64,000 nt of DNA from Jackrogersella multiformis. Taxonomy: Eukaryota > Ascomycota > Sordariomycetes > Xylariales > Hypoxylaceae. A program made the position numbers and the translations under genes. The stretch is taken from assembly GCA_902806575.1 (NCBI GenBank), contig CADCXD010000019.1, positions 248,001 through 312,000 of the forward strand. The letters are read 5' to 3'. How positions within the stretch are numbered: position 1 is the stretch's first letter; every line of letters starts with the position of its first letter. The notes beneath the pieces were generated by a model. The model was not told the DNA's origin. It searched no databases and saw only the letters and a program-made list of their open reading frames with translations. Shown one piece after another: positions 34,314-45,758 of the stretch.

Positions 34314-36328
34314 TCATACTGAATTTATATCTCTAAACAGCCTGCTTAGCTGCGGCTCCTTCTCGATCAGCGGATCGACACGCTCGTTCAAATCAGCCTC
34401 GGCTGCCTTCATCACTGCAGATAACATGTCAGCTGTCTTGGTTAATCCTGACTTCAAGTCATTCGCAACCATGCCGTCGTCCGAAAATGTCTCCTCGTCT
34501 TCGATGTTGAGCCAGCAGAGCATAAGTATCTTGACGACCTCGTTGCAGTAATGCGGGATTCGTGGCCAGCACGTGCTTAGTATAGTCTGTAAAAGCTTTG
34601 TGGCCGAGATAAGAGTAGGCGGATGTTTGGTCCCGAAGGGGTCTGTCATGATCTCGGAGACTACGGGGATGAAGTCCTGTTTGGTGTACCAGTAATCAGC
34701 ATTTTTAACGCAAAAATCGGAGTTTCGGTAATCATAGACGTATGCATTAGTTTTTGGGTTTGGGGGTAGGTAGCAATGGGTTTGCAAGGTCGGGAGGTCG
34801 GTTACCTTGAGGTGTTTCACGGCTAGTATACCCATCCCGTCCACAATACACACGAGCATCTCGCACAGTAAACCAACAATCCGCACGTGCTCTTTCGCGT
34901 GGTGATACCCCACCATGATGCCCTCCCTAATAATCTTATCCAGCAGCACCCGCCGAGCTTCGGAGACTTGCTGCTGCCGCTGGCTATCCTGCCCCACCCC
35001 CTCCGGCCCCGTGTACCTCAGCCCCGCCATCTCCACCAGCGCGGGGTACGCGGCGCCCAGGATCCGCAGTGACTCGTCCTCGGGCGTCAGGCTCGGCAGG
35101 TACAGCACCGCCGGGAACACGGCCTCCTCGAACACCGACGCGAGCCCCGTGTCCCGCATCAGCCCCGGCGGGCACCGCGCCCAGAAGGCGCGCTGCAGCC
35201 CCAGCGCCCGCACCTTCAGCCCCGCGTGCTGCGCCTCGTCGAGCAGCGTCAGGAGCGCCGGCGTGAAGAGCGGCCAGTGCGCTTGTAGCAGCGGCGTCTG
35301 GATAGGGGTGCGTTAGTGGCCACTGGCGAGCAAGCATTGACACTAGGTACTTACATCGGCGTGATGCACCGCCCACGCGAACACCGCCACCGCGTACCGG
35401 TCGCGGTACTTCCACGGCTTCGCCTCGGGGGCCTCGCGGCCCGCGGCGTCGTAGCGCGACGGCGGCGAGACGAACTCGGCCTTCCGGCCCGACGCGGTCA
35501 CGGCCGCCGGCCGCGACTTGGAGAAGGCCGGCCGGATGAAGGCCGTGAGGATGTCCTCGGCGATGAAGGTTCTGGCCTGTGAGGGGTCGAGGGCGTTGAA
35601 CTGTGACTCGAGGATCTGGGTGGCGAGGGAGGTTGATTTTGTTGTTGTCCATGGGTCTGTGGGGTCTGTGAATGCGGATAGGCGGAGGAGTGCTTGGCGG
35701 GGGAGCTGCAGGGATGGGTCTATGATATTGGTGACGTGGTTGATGGTGATGAGGCCTAGTTCTCCTTTATGCTGTAGTGCTGCGTAGTCTGTTGTGTCTG
35801 TATGTAATTGTTACTGTGTGCACCTCTAGTTGTGTTATTGACATGAGTGCGCGCACCTTCGTCTAGCGAGGCACCAGCGCAGACAGGCAGAATGATAAGG
35901 CTGATGCAATCAGCAATTTCGCAGAGCGCATCGCCAAACCCATCTCCATCGCCGTCGCCCGCTGTCTCGTGATCCTTGCCGATCTTTATGAGGACGGCGT
36001 ATGCGGCCCTAAGTAAGGGGATTTGGTCCTGTCATATTTATTTAGTCTGTAGCCCTTTGCAATAAACCTATTGTAGGTTGTGGGTCACGAAGATTATTCG
36101 CATACCGATTCTTCTGTCTCAAGTGACATGAATTTCCTCAAATCCTGCGCGGTTGTTCGGTTGGGGACCACTAAGCGTATGATTAGCTAACTACTTCGTT
36201 TCACGCATGAGTTGCGAGATGAGTTGCGAAAGAAGAGGCGCACGCTGTAGGATGTGTTCGGGGATCTCCCATGATGACGTCTGGGGTTTTGGTAGCCCCT
36301 TGCAGGCTTTGACGAGTTCCTCGAACAT
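34314..36328 (-). CDS. TTI2-like protein (Tel2-Tti1-Tti2 co-chaperone)
   Basis: Probable Tti2 subunit of the TTT complex, which helps Hsp90 mature PIKK kinases such as TOR, ATM and ATR. I splice 36328-36205, 36170-36106, 36028-35857, 35788-35355 and 35297-34314 into a 592-residue frame. The middle exons contain AQDLRKFMSLETEE, RAAYAVLIKIG, TNIIDPSLQLPRQALLRLSAF, ARTFIAEDILTAFIRPAFSK and KPWKYRDRYAVAVFAWAVHH. The last exon carries LGLQRAFWARCPPGLMRDTGL, here shortened, VLYLPSLTPEDESL and YPALVEMAGLRY. The helical, repeat-like layout and these blocks fit fungal Tti2 as I recall it. The 5' end is least sure: intron 1 would be only 34 bp, and a CTAAC...TTAG acceptor just upstream of 36387 allows an earlier exon. 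Exons 4-5 are strongly GC-rich (35000-35530). Confidence 0.7.
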
Positions 36329-36973
36329 TTTATTATGCTCTTTTGCGAATGCGATCTCATAGAGGCATAGGGTTATAGTCGAGTTGATGTCCTAAGATGT
36401 TAGTCCTAGGCTTGAAGGTTTGAATGTGTATGATTAAAGGAAATGCGAGCCGGGCCGTTGCCAGGTGACAGGAGGTATGTAGTGGGGCAATGTACAGTGG
36501 GCCAAGGCTGACTCAGCAAGTGGCTTTAATTCAACCTTTTAATGGCATCGCTACGTTAATAAGCATATTATTAAATTAAACAGACATATGTAATAGCAAA
36601 GCAGATAGCTATTCTCCACTAACTGGAGTTCTTAGAGCGGCTGACAGCGAGTAATCATGAAGACAAACGGGTCTAAGACAGGCAATTGCCATTAAACAAT
36701 AGAATCGAGTATCGGGATATCTAATCTAGATGACTGACCCTGTCACCCTGTGTTATGTGGCAGAGTTGTCTAACCTCCTGACACCTGTATTATCCACCAT
36801 CACTAGCTATTAATATCTCGAAGAGACCTCACTAGAGTAATGACTGAGGCATATAGCACGAAGTGGACTCCTCGTTGCCCCTGACATGCAGTCACCTTCT
36901 ACCAGATCCATCTTCGATATCTTTCTTGAGTTGAACTCAGTGGTGACCTTCATCACTCAGATGGCTAGGATTG

Positions 36974-37195
36974 TCATTTACTAGCTCGCCTCTCTCCTGA
37001 ATGGTAATTTCTGAAGAATTCTAGTATTGGTATATTATTTTAAATGGAATAGAGGAGACTTGAGCATGGTCACTCACCTGATACACCACGTTGTATCGCC
37101 CGATGTTGATAGAATTCCCAAGCAGTCATCAGCGCGATCGATAGGGTCAGTGACACACCAACGATAGCAACAGTAACTTCCATAGATAGTGCCAT
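36974..37195 (-). CDS. Small single-pass membrane peptide
   Basis: Two exons, 37195-37078 and 37020-36974, with a textbook intron (GTGAGT...ACTAG, 57 bp), give 54 residues. Positions 5-27 form one hydrophobic helix (MEVTVAIVGVSLTLSIALMT) followed by a basic cytosolic-type tail (FYQHRAIQRG, NYHSGERRASK). A positive-inside tail after the helix predicts a type III or tail-out anchor. No homologue is known to me. It lies 780 bp upstream of the divergent Clr5/ankyrin gene. The splice signals argue for a real gene; its brevity argues for caution. Confidence 0.4.
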
Positions 37196-37973
37196 GATGT
37201 TATCTTCAGAGGTATTTGTAGGACGACCGATAGTTATGAGGTTTTTGGTGAGGTGGACACACGTTCTCTGATATAATAGAATTGTGCTTGAGTATATTTA
37301 CTACCTAGGTAGGGTTAGAGAAATCTAACTCGAGTACTGCTGGGGCTTGGATCGAGTGATTTATAGCAACAAGTCCTACTCATCAGGTCACCTCCCAAAA
37401 ATTGCAAGACTAGCAGCATGTTGATCTGGCATTTTGGCCGAAGCCAAACGCCTAGTGCCTGGACTGCACATTTTTATATTGTACGGTGGTTTATGGTTCT
37501 CGTCCAAAATGTTATGACATCGGTAAGGTGAAGTAGCATTTATTTTTCAACCAATTACCTGCCGATTTCGGCGTATTGGGGGCTTAGACTTGTACAGTCA
37601 ATATTATGTAGTTCTTTCACAGTGTTACACGGGAATTTCTTCGAATCATCGAAATATGATTCGCCTATTCTAAAATGTTAGAAAGCCTCGATGTCTTGGC
37701 AACACAATACTATTAACCAATGAAGAATCTGTCCTGCTGCAGGCTCGAGCCTTACTGACCAGACATCCTGCAAGACGTACCATGCTCTGTTGATGGACCC
37801 CAGAATCATCGCTGTACATCTACATACCCTAGGTAGATATATAGCTGACTTACCTGTGCCTTCTGTTCGACGGGTTTTCTCGACTATGTATCTACCTACC
37901 CAGGATTCAGCAGTATTCTCATGCCTAGCACTTTTCCTTCCGTTAAAATTTGGTCCATCTGACAGCAATTGCA
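37196..37973. promoter_or_regulatory. Divergent spacer
   Basis: Between the small membrane-peptide gene and the Clr5/ankyrin gene. AT-rich, with CCTAGG tracts near 37303-37312 and 37827-37838; no coding pattern. Confidence 0.35.
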
Positions 37974-40900
37974 ATGCCTTCCAAGAAGATTACAGAAGCC
38001 CAGTGGGCTAAAGCAAAGCCTCATATCAAATATCTCTATATTGATCTTGATGTCTCCTTGAAGGATATGAGGACAGAAATGATGAAGAGAGACTTTGAAG
38101 CTACGTAAGTATTCTAACCTAGGTTACCTAGGTATGCACCAGTTGGAAGAGTTGCGGGTTAACATCTAAGGTCAAAAGGGAAAGCCAATACCGGACTCGT
38201 TTCAAACAATGGGGCACAGCATGGAACAAAAACCGTAAGGCCGACGATACAGACAGGCTTGCGGTCCTGGTATCCCATAGAAAGGAGTCTGGGAAAGAAA
38301 GCGATGTCTACGAATGGGGCAAGCTACTGTCCAAGGAGGCAGTTAAAAGAATAATTGTGAAGAGCGCTCCAACTGTACTTCAACGATTTGAATTGATTGG
38401 TACGTCGGACCTATGGGTATAGACCTTGGATTATATGCTAACGAAATATCGATAGCTGAAGGTCAGCAACGGCTTCCAAGGCAAATGACTATTCACACAC
38501 CAGCGCTTGATCGTACACCATCCCTCGTCATCGGCCTTCCTTTCTTTGAGTATGAAAATTCTATCTACACCGAGGAGTTGGCTTCGGGTTCCTCTATTGG
38601 CAAAACGATCAATCCTGGATTTCTCATCGCCCAGAAAAAAGTCCAAGTGTACGATGCTGTAGCGCTAAGACAATGGCATCTCGAACAAGCTTGCCAGAGA
38701 CTCATCTCGATAAACCCAGCCTTCTTTACAACTAACGCCACAGCTCTCGACGCTTTAAGGTCTATCGTACCTGACTTCATGTACCAAACACGGGTCCTTA
38801 TTCCACATTTATATCGACAAGTTCTGCACTCTGCCGGAAACAACTTCTCTGGCATCGGCTCCTTTCATACTGGCGAGGTTCTGCAGCTGCTCAAAGAAAC
38901 TACCAGTACAAACCTCTACTCACTCGTTCTATCGCCACCCAACTACTCTCATCGCTCTGTTGCTATAAATCTTCTCAAAGGAGCAGTTGAGATAGATGAC
39001 GCAGCAACAGTGCAGGCCATACTTTGGAACCAGTCTCTAGAGATTGATATCAACCAACAGTTTTGTTTGATTGACTCCCGTCGATATACACTCATTGAGC
39101 GTGCATCGATGTTGAGGCATACAAGAATCATCAAAACTCTATTAGACCATGGTGCAGATGTCAAGAAATCCTATCCATGCTGTTCTTCTTGCGAGATTCA
39201 AAGGAACAATCGCTGTAAGATTGAGTTGCATGGTGCATGGCAACTTTCCCATGAACCAAACGCCTGGGAAGAATCGAACGTCTGGGTTGATCCATACGAC
39301 TGCTGGGATCAAGAGATCGAACGAATGCTTTTTGAAGCTACATTTCATGTTGATATGGAACGTATGAGACTACCAATCACGCATCAAGACAACGACGTGT
39401 TTCCCATTTTTATCCTATGGCGGTTCGAACACACTTACAGGCAATGGTGTCGACACAGAGATGAGGCTCTACACATGACTTCATATTGGAATTTAAACTT
39501 ATGGCGAGCAGTGATCAAGAGACTTAAAGAGAAGGCTATACTGCGTATCTTGCATATCTGGCATGAAGTAGGGGCTGCCTTTGAGTGTAACGAGATGCTC
39601 AATATCGCCGTACAATTGGGCTCTTGGAGACAAATCCAAGCACTATTAGGCTACGGCGCGACACCTAGTGTCACAACTCTATGCCATGCCATTAAGAGGA
39701 AGAACAATGCTTTGGTACTTGATGGAGAGAACGCTACCCTGATCCAGCTCCTCTTAGACTGTACAATGACAGTCTATAACGTAAGCGAGGAAAAGGGTGA
39801 ATGGTCTACCGATACGCCATTGGAATCAGCAACACCAGGTAGACAAGACGAGATCATACACCTTTTGATTAAAAAAGGTATAACGAACCGGTTTGATCAC
39901 TTTAAAATCGAGTGGAAGGTGGCGTTCCAAAAAGGGGATACAAGGCGTATTCTGGACCTAGTCCAAAGTCTCAGACCTCTACTGGACATTGAAATTCTCA
40001 ACCCTCTATCATATATGCTAACGGACACTCCCAAAGCCATGACCTTTAGATTTCTGGAGGACGCTTTCACCAAAGTGGTAACAATTGGAGATATCGAGGC
40101 TGTAACTGTACTGCTTAGGTTCAGTTCGGACCTTGATTTCGGTTCCCGAAGTCTTGTTCACAAATCTACACTTCTATATGCCATTGAAAATAACAATGCG
40201 CCTGTTGTTGGGCTACTTCTTGACTTTGGAGCCGACCCAGGAACCGAGAGTTATCCGGATTCTATGTCTATCTTCGGATATACACCAATATCGATATTGG
40301 AGGAATTTGATTTTTCTATTTTTTGTGAGATCGTATCTTCCGATTCTGGGCCAGAATTCTTCTGCCCTGATGCGCCAAGCTGCCATGCTTCACACAAAAC
40401 TGAAGACTTCCCAATAGCCGTCGCGGCCAGGTCGGGTAACTATTCTATGGTTAAAACTTTACTCGCGGCCAGAGCTATGCCATATCTTCTAATCGCTGTA
40501 GAGCAAAGGAACACCACTCTCGCGTCACTGCTGTTCGATTCCGGTGGAGATGTTGATGGTTCTATTTTACTAGCTGCCGTGTCACTTGAGGATTTCAGTA
40601 TGGTCCAGTGGCTTCTGGACCATGGTGCGGATCCACATAACCCCCAGGCTCTTGAAGCAACATACTTGAGTCATAGGCCGATATTCGAATTGCTCCTTCA
40701 AGCTCACAAGAACAAATGCCCTTCTAAGAGGAAAGGTTTTGCTTCGTTTTCACTTTGTCAAGCTATCTCAAAGGGCGTTGAGTCTGAGGTGAAGTATTTA
40801 CTGGACTACGGAGCTGATCCCAATGGTTTTATTGAGTCTCCTGCCTATCTATCCCCGCAAACGTTCACCCCTTTTGGCTACGCGATTGAGACAGGTCAAG

Positions 40901-41568
40901 GCAGAAATATATCTATAGTAGAACTACTCCTAAGAGAAGGCTGCGACCCCAACGGGCATGTCTCTGAAATAAGACATGAAGGCTTGATAACACAAAAGAC
41001 CACCGCGCTCCTTGCAGCGATCGGTTCAAGGAACACAGAAATGGCGGATGTGCTTATCAGGAAAGGAGCTGAGATTGATCCTCCAGCACATGGGCTAATC
41101 AAACGGACACCACTCCAGCGAGCAGCTGAGATCGGGTGCTTTGAAATGGTGGAACTGTTTTACAATCTCAACGCAGATGTAAATGCACCTCCAGCCAAGA
41201 GGGGTGGAGCGACCGCACTCCAGCTTGCCTCCATCGGTGGCTATAACCGCATAGTCTGCTATTTACTCAGTCGCAAAGCTGAAGTTGACGCTCCAGGCGC
41301 CATGGTTGATGGGATGACTGCTCTCGAAGGAGCTGCAGCCAATGGGCGTACAGACACTGTATATATTCTCCTCAAAGCTGGTGCCGGATCAGGAGGCAAG
41401 GACTTGCAACAATTCGAGAAAGCAATTTCAATGGCACGGGAGGACGGACATTTCCCAACCGCCGATATGATACAAGATTATCTAAACTCCAGACAGGAGA
41501 ACGGGGATATGATGGAGTTCGATGATATCGAGGAATTCATCAACCTGGATGATTATAATTCTACATAG
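37974..41568 (+). CDS. Clr5-domain ankyrin-repeat protein
   Basis: Three exons, 37974-38104, 38179-38399 and 38456-41568, give 1154 residues. The N-terminus is a Clr5 domain (about residues 5-58), with ITEAQWAKA, the spliced FEATESQYRTRFKQWG and then a basic WNKNRK; the match across the first junction fixes the acceptor at 38178 (CAAAAG). The second intron has GTACGT and GCTAAC before GATAG. The rest is a long solenoid with many ankyrin units, for example LLDHGADV, LLDFGADPG, QWLLDHGADPH, LLDYGADPNG, LLREGCDPNG, LIRKGAEIDPP and the most canonical run at about residues 1000-1105. The C-terminus is acidic (DDIEEFINLDDY). Clr5/ankyrin proteins are numerous in Pezizomycotina; Clr5 of S. pombe acts in silencing, but the fungal expansions are uncharacterised. 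Nuclear or chromatin work is inference. Confidence 0.88.
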
Positions 41569-42150
41569 TTAGATCTTCCAAAGGGAGGATGAGAGGGTCT
41601 AGGATGACGGCAACCTGCGATCCTTAATCTATAGTTATACTAGGTAGCTTGATAGTATGCACCCATAAGTTGCAATATAGCTTGCATAGCACCAGCTCGG
41701 GGTTACTTGGGTGTTTATGTACTGCAAACATCTTAGGTTAAAGGGTAAGAGTAAGATTTATCACCTAAGGTGAAATAAAGGGGTAAATAGGGGCTTGATT
41801 ACCTAATTAGGAACGTATATTAAGTACCTACCTAGGTTACTAGACTTAATCTTCAGATTTCGATAATTCTTACCCCTGACTTGATAAAAACCCCGACTAG
41901 TTTTCATGTTAGTCACTGACAACAGCAACATTGTATCGGCCAAAACTTTTTTCTCTGTCGATAAACATGAATCAGCCTGCGTAATAGTGAACTAGTTATA
42001 TATCTGGTATGTTTATTGCATCATGCACTATATCAGGTAGGTAGCCTTGTAAAGGCTGTGACAAATATCAGAGGTAATATTGGTGATACTTGATGAAATG
42101 TCATGAAAGCAGAATCTTATGCTATGAAGCTCCCACCATCGGTACCTATT
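41569..42150. other. Convergent spacer, possible last exon of the next gene
   Basis: AT-rich. Contains a candidate 20-codon exon (42055-41996, minus) discussed under the next gene. Otherwise no feature seen. Confidence 0.4.
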
Positions 42151-42546
42151 CTAGTTGCAGGAACTTACAGGTGCATCTAACACTGTGGTCGCATTCTCTT
42201 TATAGTATTGGACCATATCATCAAATTCCTTCGTTCCTGGAGGCCAACTGCTCCCGTCCTTCTGAAGCATCTTTTTCAAACCTTCGTATTCTGGGGTGTT
42301 GATCTTGATGACATATTCCTTTCCTGCCATGTTATCTTCGTAGAAAACACTGTCTGGCTGGACAACGTCCCAGCTGTCGTGGGCATGTGTTCGCATATAG
42401 TCTAAGCGCTCAGCGTCTGTTGAGAGTTTCTCGTAGGCTCGCCCATCATCAGAGTCGATCAAGATAGTGTAGACTTTATAGCTCCCATCTGAGCCGCCTT
42501 CTTTATCATGGATTTTGTAGTATGGCCATCGCTCGGGTTGCGTCAT
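42151..42546 (-). CDS. Small cytosolic protein sharing a module with the 43.9-kb secreted protein
   Basis: An ATG-initiated frame of 131 codons without signal peptide or membrane segment; acidic and aromatic-rich. Residues 26-52 (YTI..DS..G.AYE.L...R) match residues 138-164 of the secreted cysteine-rich protein at 43911 without gaps (11 of 27 identical). The unspliced frame ends at a codon a few bases past a consensus donor, GTAAGT (42168-42163). A well-formed acceptor (CTGAT...CACAG, ending at 42056) would replace the last few residues with a 19-residue tail ending at 41996, making 145 residues. The two 5' ends face each other across about 1.36 kb. I know no function; a paralogous intracellular partner of the secreted protein is one idea. 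Confidence 0.6.
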   Translation of the reverse strand: MTQPERWPYYKIHDKEGGSDGSYKVYTILIDSDDGRAYEKLSTDAERLDYMRTHAHDSWDVVQPDSVFYEDNMAGKEYVIKINTPEYEGLKKMLQKDGSSWPPGTKEFDDMVQYYKENATTVLDAPVSSCN

Positions 42547-43910
42547 TGTTTAGGATTAAGGTGCCGTGTTGACAAAATTGTACGATGACTTGTACGGAAC
42601 AGAGTGAAAGGTAAGACGAAATGTTTCTATAAGAAGAAATTCGTGAATGAGAAAGAATTATAAATTAGGTATTAGGTATACTAACCGATATTCACCCTCG
42701 GACTTATGGTATGCTCCTCGATTATCCTACGTCATAGTGGCGTATGGATCGTCGGATCAGCAAGCCGCACCACAGTCAGGATAGATTCAGGAATCAGCTA
42801 AGCCGCCTACCTTCTGCATGTCAGCTTCCTTTCACAACCCGATACCGCCAACAATAACCGTGGGAGTTTAGTCTTGCGAAGCTCAAGTCTGGTATTCTCG
42901 AAGATAACTTGTTATGGTAGTGAGGATAGATTGTAGGATGGCAGTTTGTGGGGAACTGTAACAACATATTAAGATATAACAAATTTACCTATCCAATAAG
43001 GAACCCCTTTTATGTTCCAACCCTCTCACGTAATAAAGCACGTGACTTGAACTGCTTCCTAGATCCTCCTGATATTGTAATGCCGTCGTGCCGCTAACAT
43101 AAAACATATCCTTCCGAATAGAGTACCGTACAGGGAGGTGTGTAAGCCAACCAGAGACATCATTTCTAACGCCGCATTTACCATCAAGGACTAATTATTG
43201 TAAATCTTTTAACACCAGTTATACGACACTTGATAATTAAAATCACATTAATCATATTAATCTATTAAAAGATTTCCTGTTGGCTCGCAAATACGGCCTT
43301 ACGTTTATCGACTTATACAGCCTAGAAGGATTTGCATTTTGCTAGTAGATCGGCAGGCTTATTAGAAGTTCCTTGCTAAAGAGCATAATATTTCTTCGTA
43401 AATTCTTCCTTTGAACCGCTTACCATCTTCATATCCTTGAAATAAGGCAAAGCGTTCTAGGCTGACTAGCTACCTCACAACTATTTTTGGAAGCCAGGAA
43501 AACCAATATCAGATAACGATCAATATCGAAATAACTAATGTTAACTAACTAATCATTACAACTTCGTAGCTTGAAAACTATCAGTACTTGAACTATGGGG
43601 ACGAATAGGTGAGAAATTAAGTATTCGAAAGAATACAGATACCTCTACATTCGTTGATAGTCCTATTCATAAAGGCATGCCGCTGTTATGGATATCGCTC
43701 GAGGGAACAGTCCTGAAATAGAAGATGGGCATATCAAAGATGCTTCGCTCACAATATAAAAGCTATACCTCTCCCGTGGTCTTTAGATTCAGATTCAACA
43801 AGTCAAGCAAACAACTCTCACATTGCAAGCAATCAAAGCAGCCAACACCTTTTTCGGACTCTTATATATATCTACCACAAAACCTCTTGTATCACTAAAA
43901 CTTCATTAAA
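42547..43910. promoter_or_regulatory. Divergent intergenic region with TATA box for the secreted-protein gene
   Basis: TATAAAAG at 43755-43762 lies about 155 bp upstream of the ATG at 43911 and is followed by CAA/TC-rich leader sequence, a usual strong fungal promoter. The other half, towards 42546, shows no TATA. No coding frame of note lies between. Confidence 0.5.
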
Positions 43911-44456
43911 ATGCAGTTCAGAACCTTCCTCCTTGCCGCGCTCGCCTCAGGCATCGCCATGGCCGACTACAACATTAAGCTGTACGAGCACCGCAACTGC
44001 CTGATCAAGGTGGGAAAGACGTGCAACGACATGAGAGCGCGACAGTGCTGCGGCGACAGCAAGAAGTACAAGTCGGCCAAGTTCGAGGAAACCGGCGGTG
44101 GCAAGGGGTCAACTGATCAACTCAAGTTATACCAGGAGTCGGACTGCGGCGGCCTCGCCATCGAGCAGCACACCGGCAACGGCTGCCTCAGCCACGAGAA
44201 GAAGGAGGTCCAGGGCGCTGCCGTCTACGTTGTCATCAACGCCCGTGACGAGGAGGCCGCCTCCGGCCCGGCCGAGAGCGTTGAGCCGGATGAGGCGTTT
44301 TTGGAAGAGGGACGGTTCCGATACACCATTAAGCGTGATTCCCCTGCGGGACAGGCGTATGAGAGGCTGGCGCGCGTCGAGGACCAGATCGAGCATTTGA
44401 GGATCTTTGGGAAGCGTGAGGAGGTCCCGGATGAAATCCCTGAGTCTAAGGAATAA
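43911..44456 (+). CDS. Small secreted cysteine-rich protein
   Basis: Single exon, 181 residues. Signal peptide MQFRTFLLAALASGIAMA, with cleavage expected after residue 18. The mature N-terminal domain (about 19-110) has six cysteines at 30, 38, 46, 47, 79 and 92, with KLYEHRNC and KLYQESDCGG spaced like two beta-strand repeats. An acidic linker (about 112-133) leads to a charged helical C-terminal segment that contains the module shared with the 42.5-kb protein (138-164). The size, even number of cysteines, GC-rich coding sequence and strong promoter fit a highly expressed secreted effector-like or SSCRP-type protein, but I see no motif that assigns an activity. The KRE segment at 168-170 could be a weak Kex2-like site. 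Confidence 0.8.
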   Translation: MQFRTFLLAALASGIAMADYNIKLYEHRNCLIKVGKTCNDMRARQCCGDSKKYKSAKFEETGGGKGSTDQLKLYQESDCGGLAIEQHTGNGCLSHEKKEVQGAAVYVVINARDEEAASGPAESVEPDEAFLEEGRFRYTIKRDSPAGQAYERLARVEDQIEHLRIFGKREEVPDEIPESKE

Positions 44457-44860
44457 ACGACCTGATTGCAAGTGTATGTGATATTATCAACTCGAGTTGA
44501 TTGGGATCAAATTTGGTGATGTTGTACGATACGAAAAGTAAATCTGCCATCAGAGAATATTCTCATTGGTTACACTCGTTATTTGGGACAGGCGGACTAT
44601 AGTCTATATTGAGTACTAGAAAAATAAGCCGCGCTCTAAGTGTTGTATATCGCTTTTCTATGGGAACTTTACATGAGTGAAGTAATGGCACGTGACACCC
44701 CTTGGAGCCACCAACGATGCAAAGTACATCCCGGATGATAACTCTTAGCAGGCTTACAGTTTATTAAATTTATATGAGATAACTATATGACTATAATTAC
44801 TTCCTACTACATACATGTTTTCTTTTTAAACTGAAAATCCTTATTAACACCTTTATGTAA

Positions 44861-44896
44861 CCCTAACGCGTCGAACCCTAACCCTAACCCTAACCC
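44861..44896 (+). repeat. Interstitial telomere-like repeat (CCCTAA)n
   Basis: One CCCTAA unit (44861-44866), a nine-base interruption, then three perfect CCCTAA units and a partial CCC. TTAGGG is the usual telomere repeat of filamentous ascomycetes. Confidence 0.85.
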
Positions 44897-45290
44897 GGGG
44901 CATAAATCAGTACCTTAAGCCACCCAAGTCAAGCGACGACAAGGATCACAACGAGAGTCATTATAAATTACTTATTGACGAGTGTTTTGTTTACTTCGAC
45001 TGGGTGTGTTGCCGGATTTTCTAATATGGTAGATTCTGTTTTTACAATTGAACGAGCCATTGTCCGAATGGTTGCAGGTACAGGAGTGATATATCGATTT
45101 ATATAGAACACTAGGTATAGTAACAACTATGTACCGGACATGCCTACTTTATCTTTGCGATCTGCCTCTACGGGGGCGCCTTGAAACCAGTTTAGGCCAG
45201 TAGGTAGGTACTACACACCCTTAACCAGCTAGGTACCTAGGCAGCTGGGTACGCATTTATAGCATTATATGCTAAGCAACAGCATAGTGA

Positions 45291-45491
45291 GTCGAAGCAA
45301 AGGCGAGGGCAAACATGCACCTATTGAAACATGTGTTGGGTGATGACGAGCCTCATGCTCCCCAATTTAATGTCGTGCAACGGGACTACCTTTCTAGAGA
45401 CAAAGAAGGTAGGGTGGAGGATTAGTAGTTGCATCTTCTCGAAGCGGCGTATAAAGTTGATCTTGCGTGTCTAGCGTTGTCGATCATGTAA
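45291..45491 (+). pseudogene. Decayed reading frame with two in-frame TAG codons
   Basis: One frame reads 44 codons of protein-like sequence (with QFNVVQRDYLSRDKEGRVED; ATG at 45315), then two consecutive TAG codons (45423-45428), and goes on in the same frame with LHLLEAAYKVDLACLALSIM to TAA. Both sides look like coding DNA, so this is probably a gene fragment with nonsense mutations. I do not recognise the family. A spliced alternative (GTAGGG...CGAAG, 36 bp) is poor. Confidence 0.35.
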
Positions 45492-45758
45492 GGAGTCAAC
45501 TGTGCCGTCGAACTATGGACTCTTAAATTTGGGTTACCCCTATTCTTTTATGTAAATGCAATTATCGATGATCTTATATTCAGTAAACGGGGTATTTATG
45601 ATCTTATCCGCAAACTTTTGTCTGTTGGAACAAATTCCCACCACCTCTTTATTCCTTCGAAGACCGCACGACCCGAAATTCGGTAATAAAGACCAGACAA
45701 GGTTCGTATTTAATTATTGTCGAAACTAAATTGCCATTTTTGGTGGTAAATCGACAAG

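Larger units (their letters stand above)
44457..45758. other. Spacer with telomere-like tract and gene relic
   Basis: Holds the telomere-like repeat (44861-44896), CCTA/TAGG palindromes near 45200-45243 and a decayed reading frame (45291-45491). AT-rich otherwise. Confidence 0.5.

Noticed and set aside
34984..35652. 222-codon minus frame, Arg/Gly/Ala-rich
   Set aside because: Alternative frame of GC-rich TTI2 exons; the true frame gives the family blocks.
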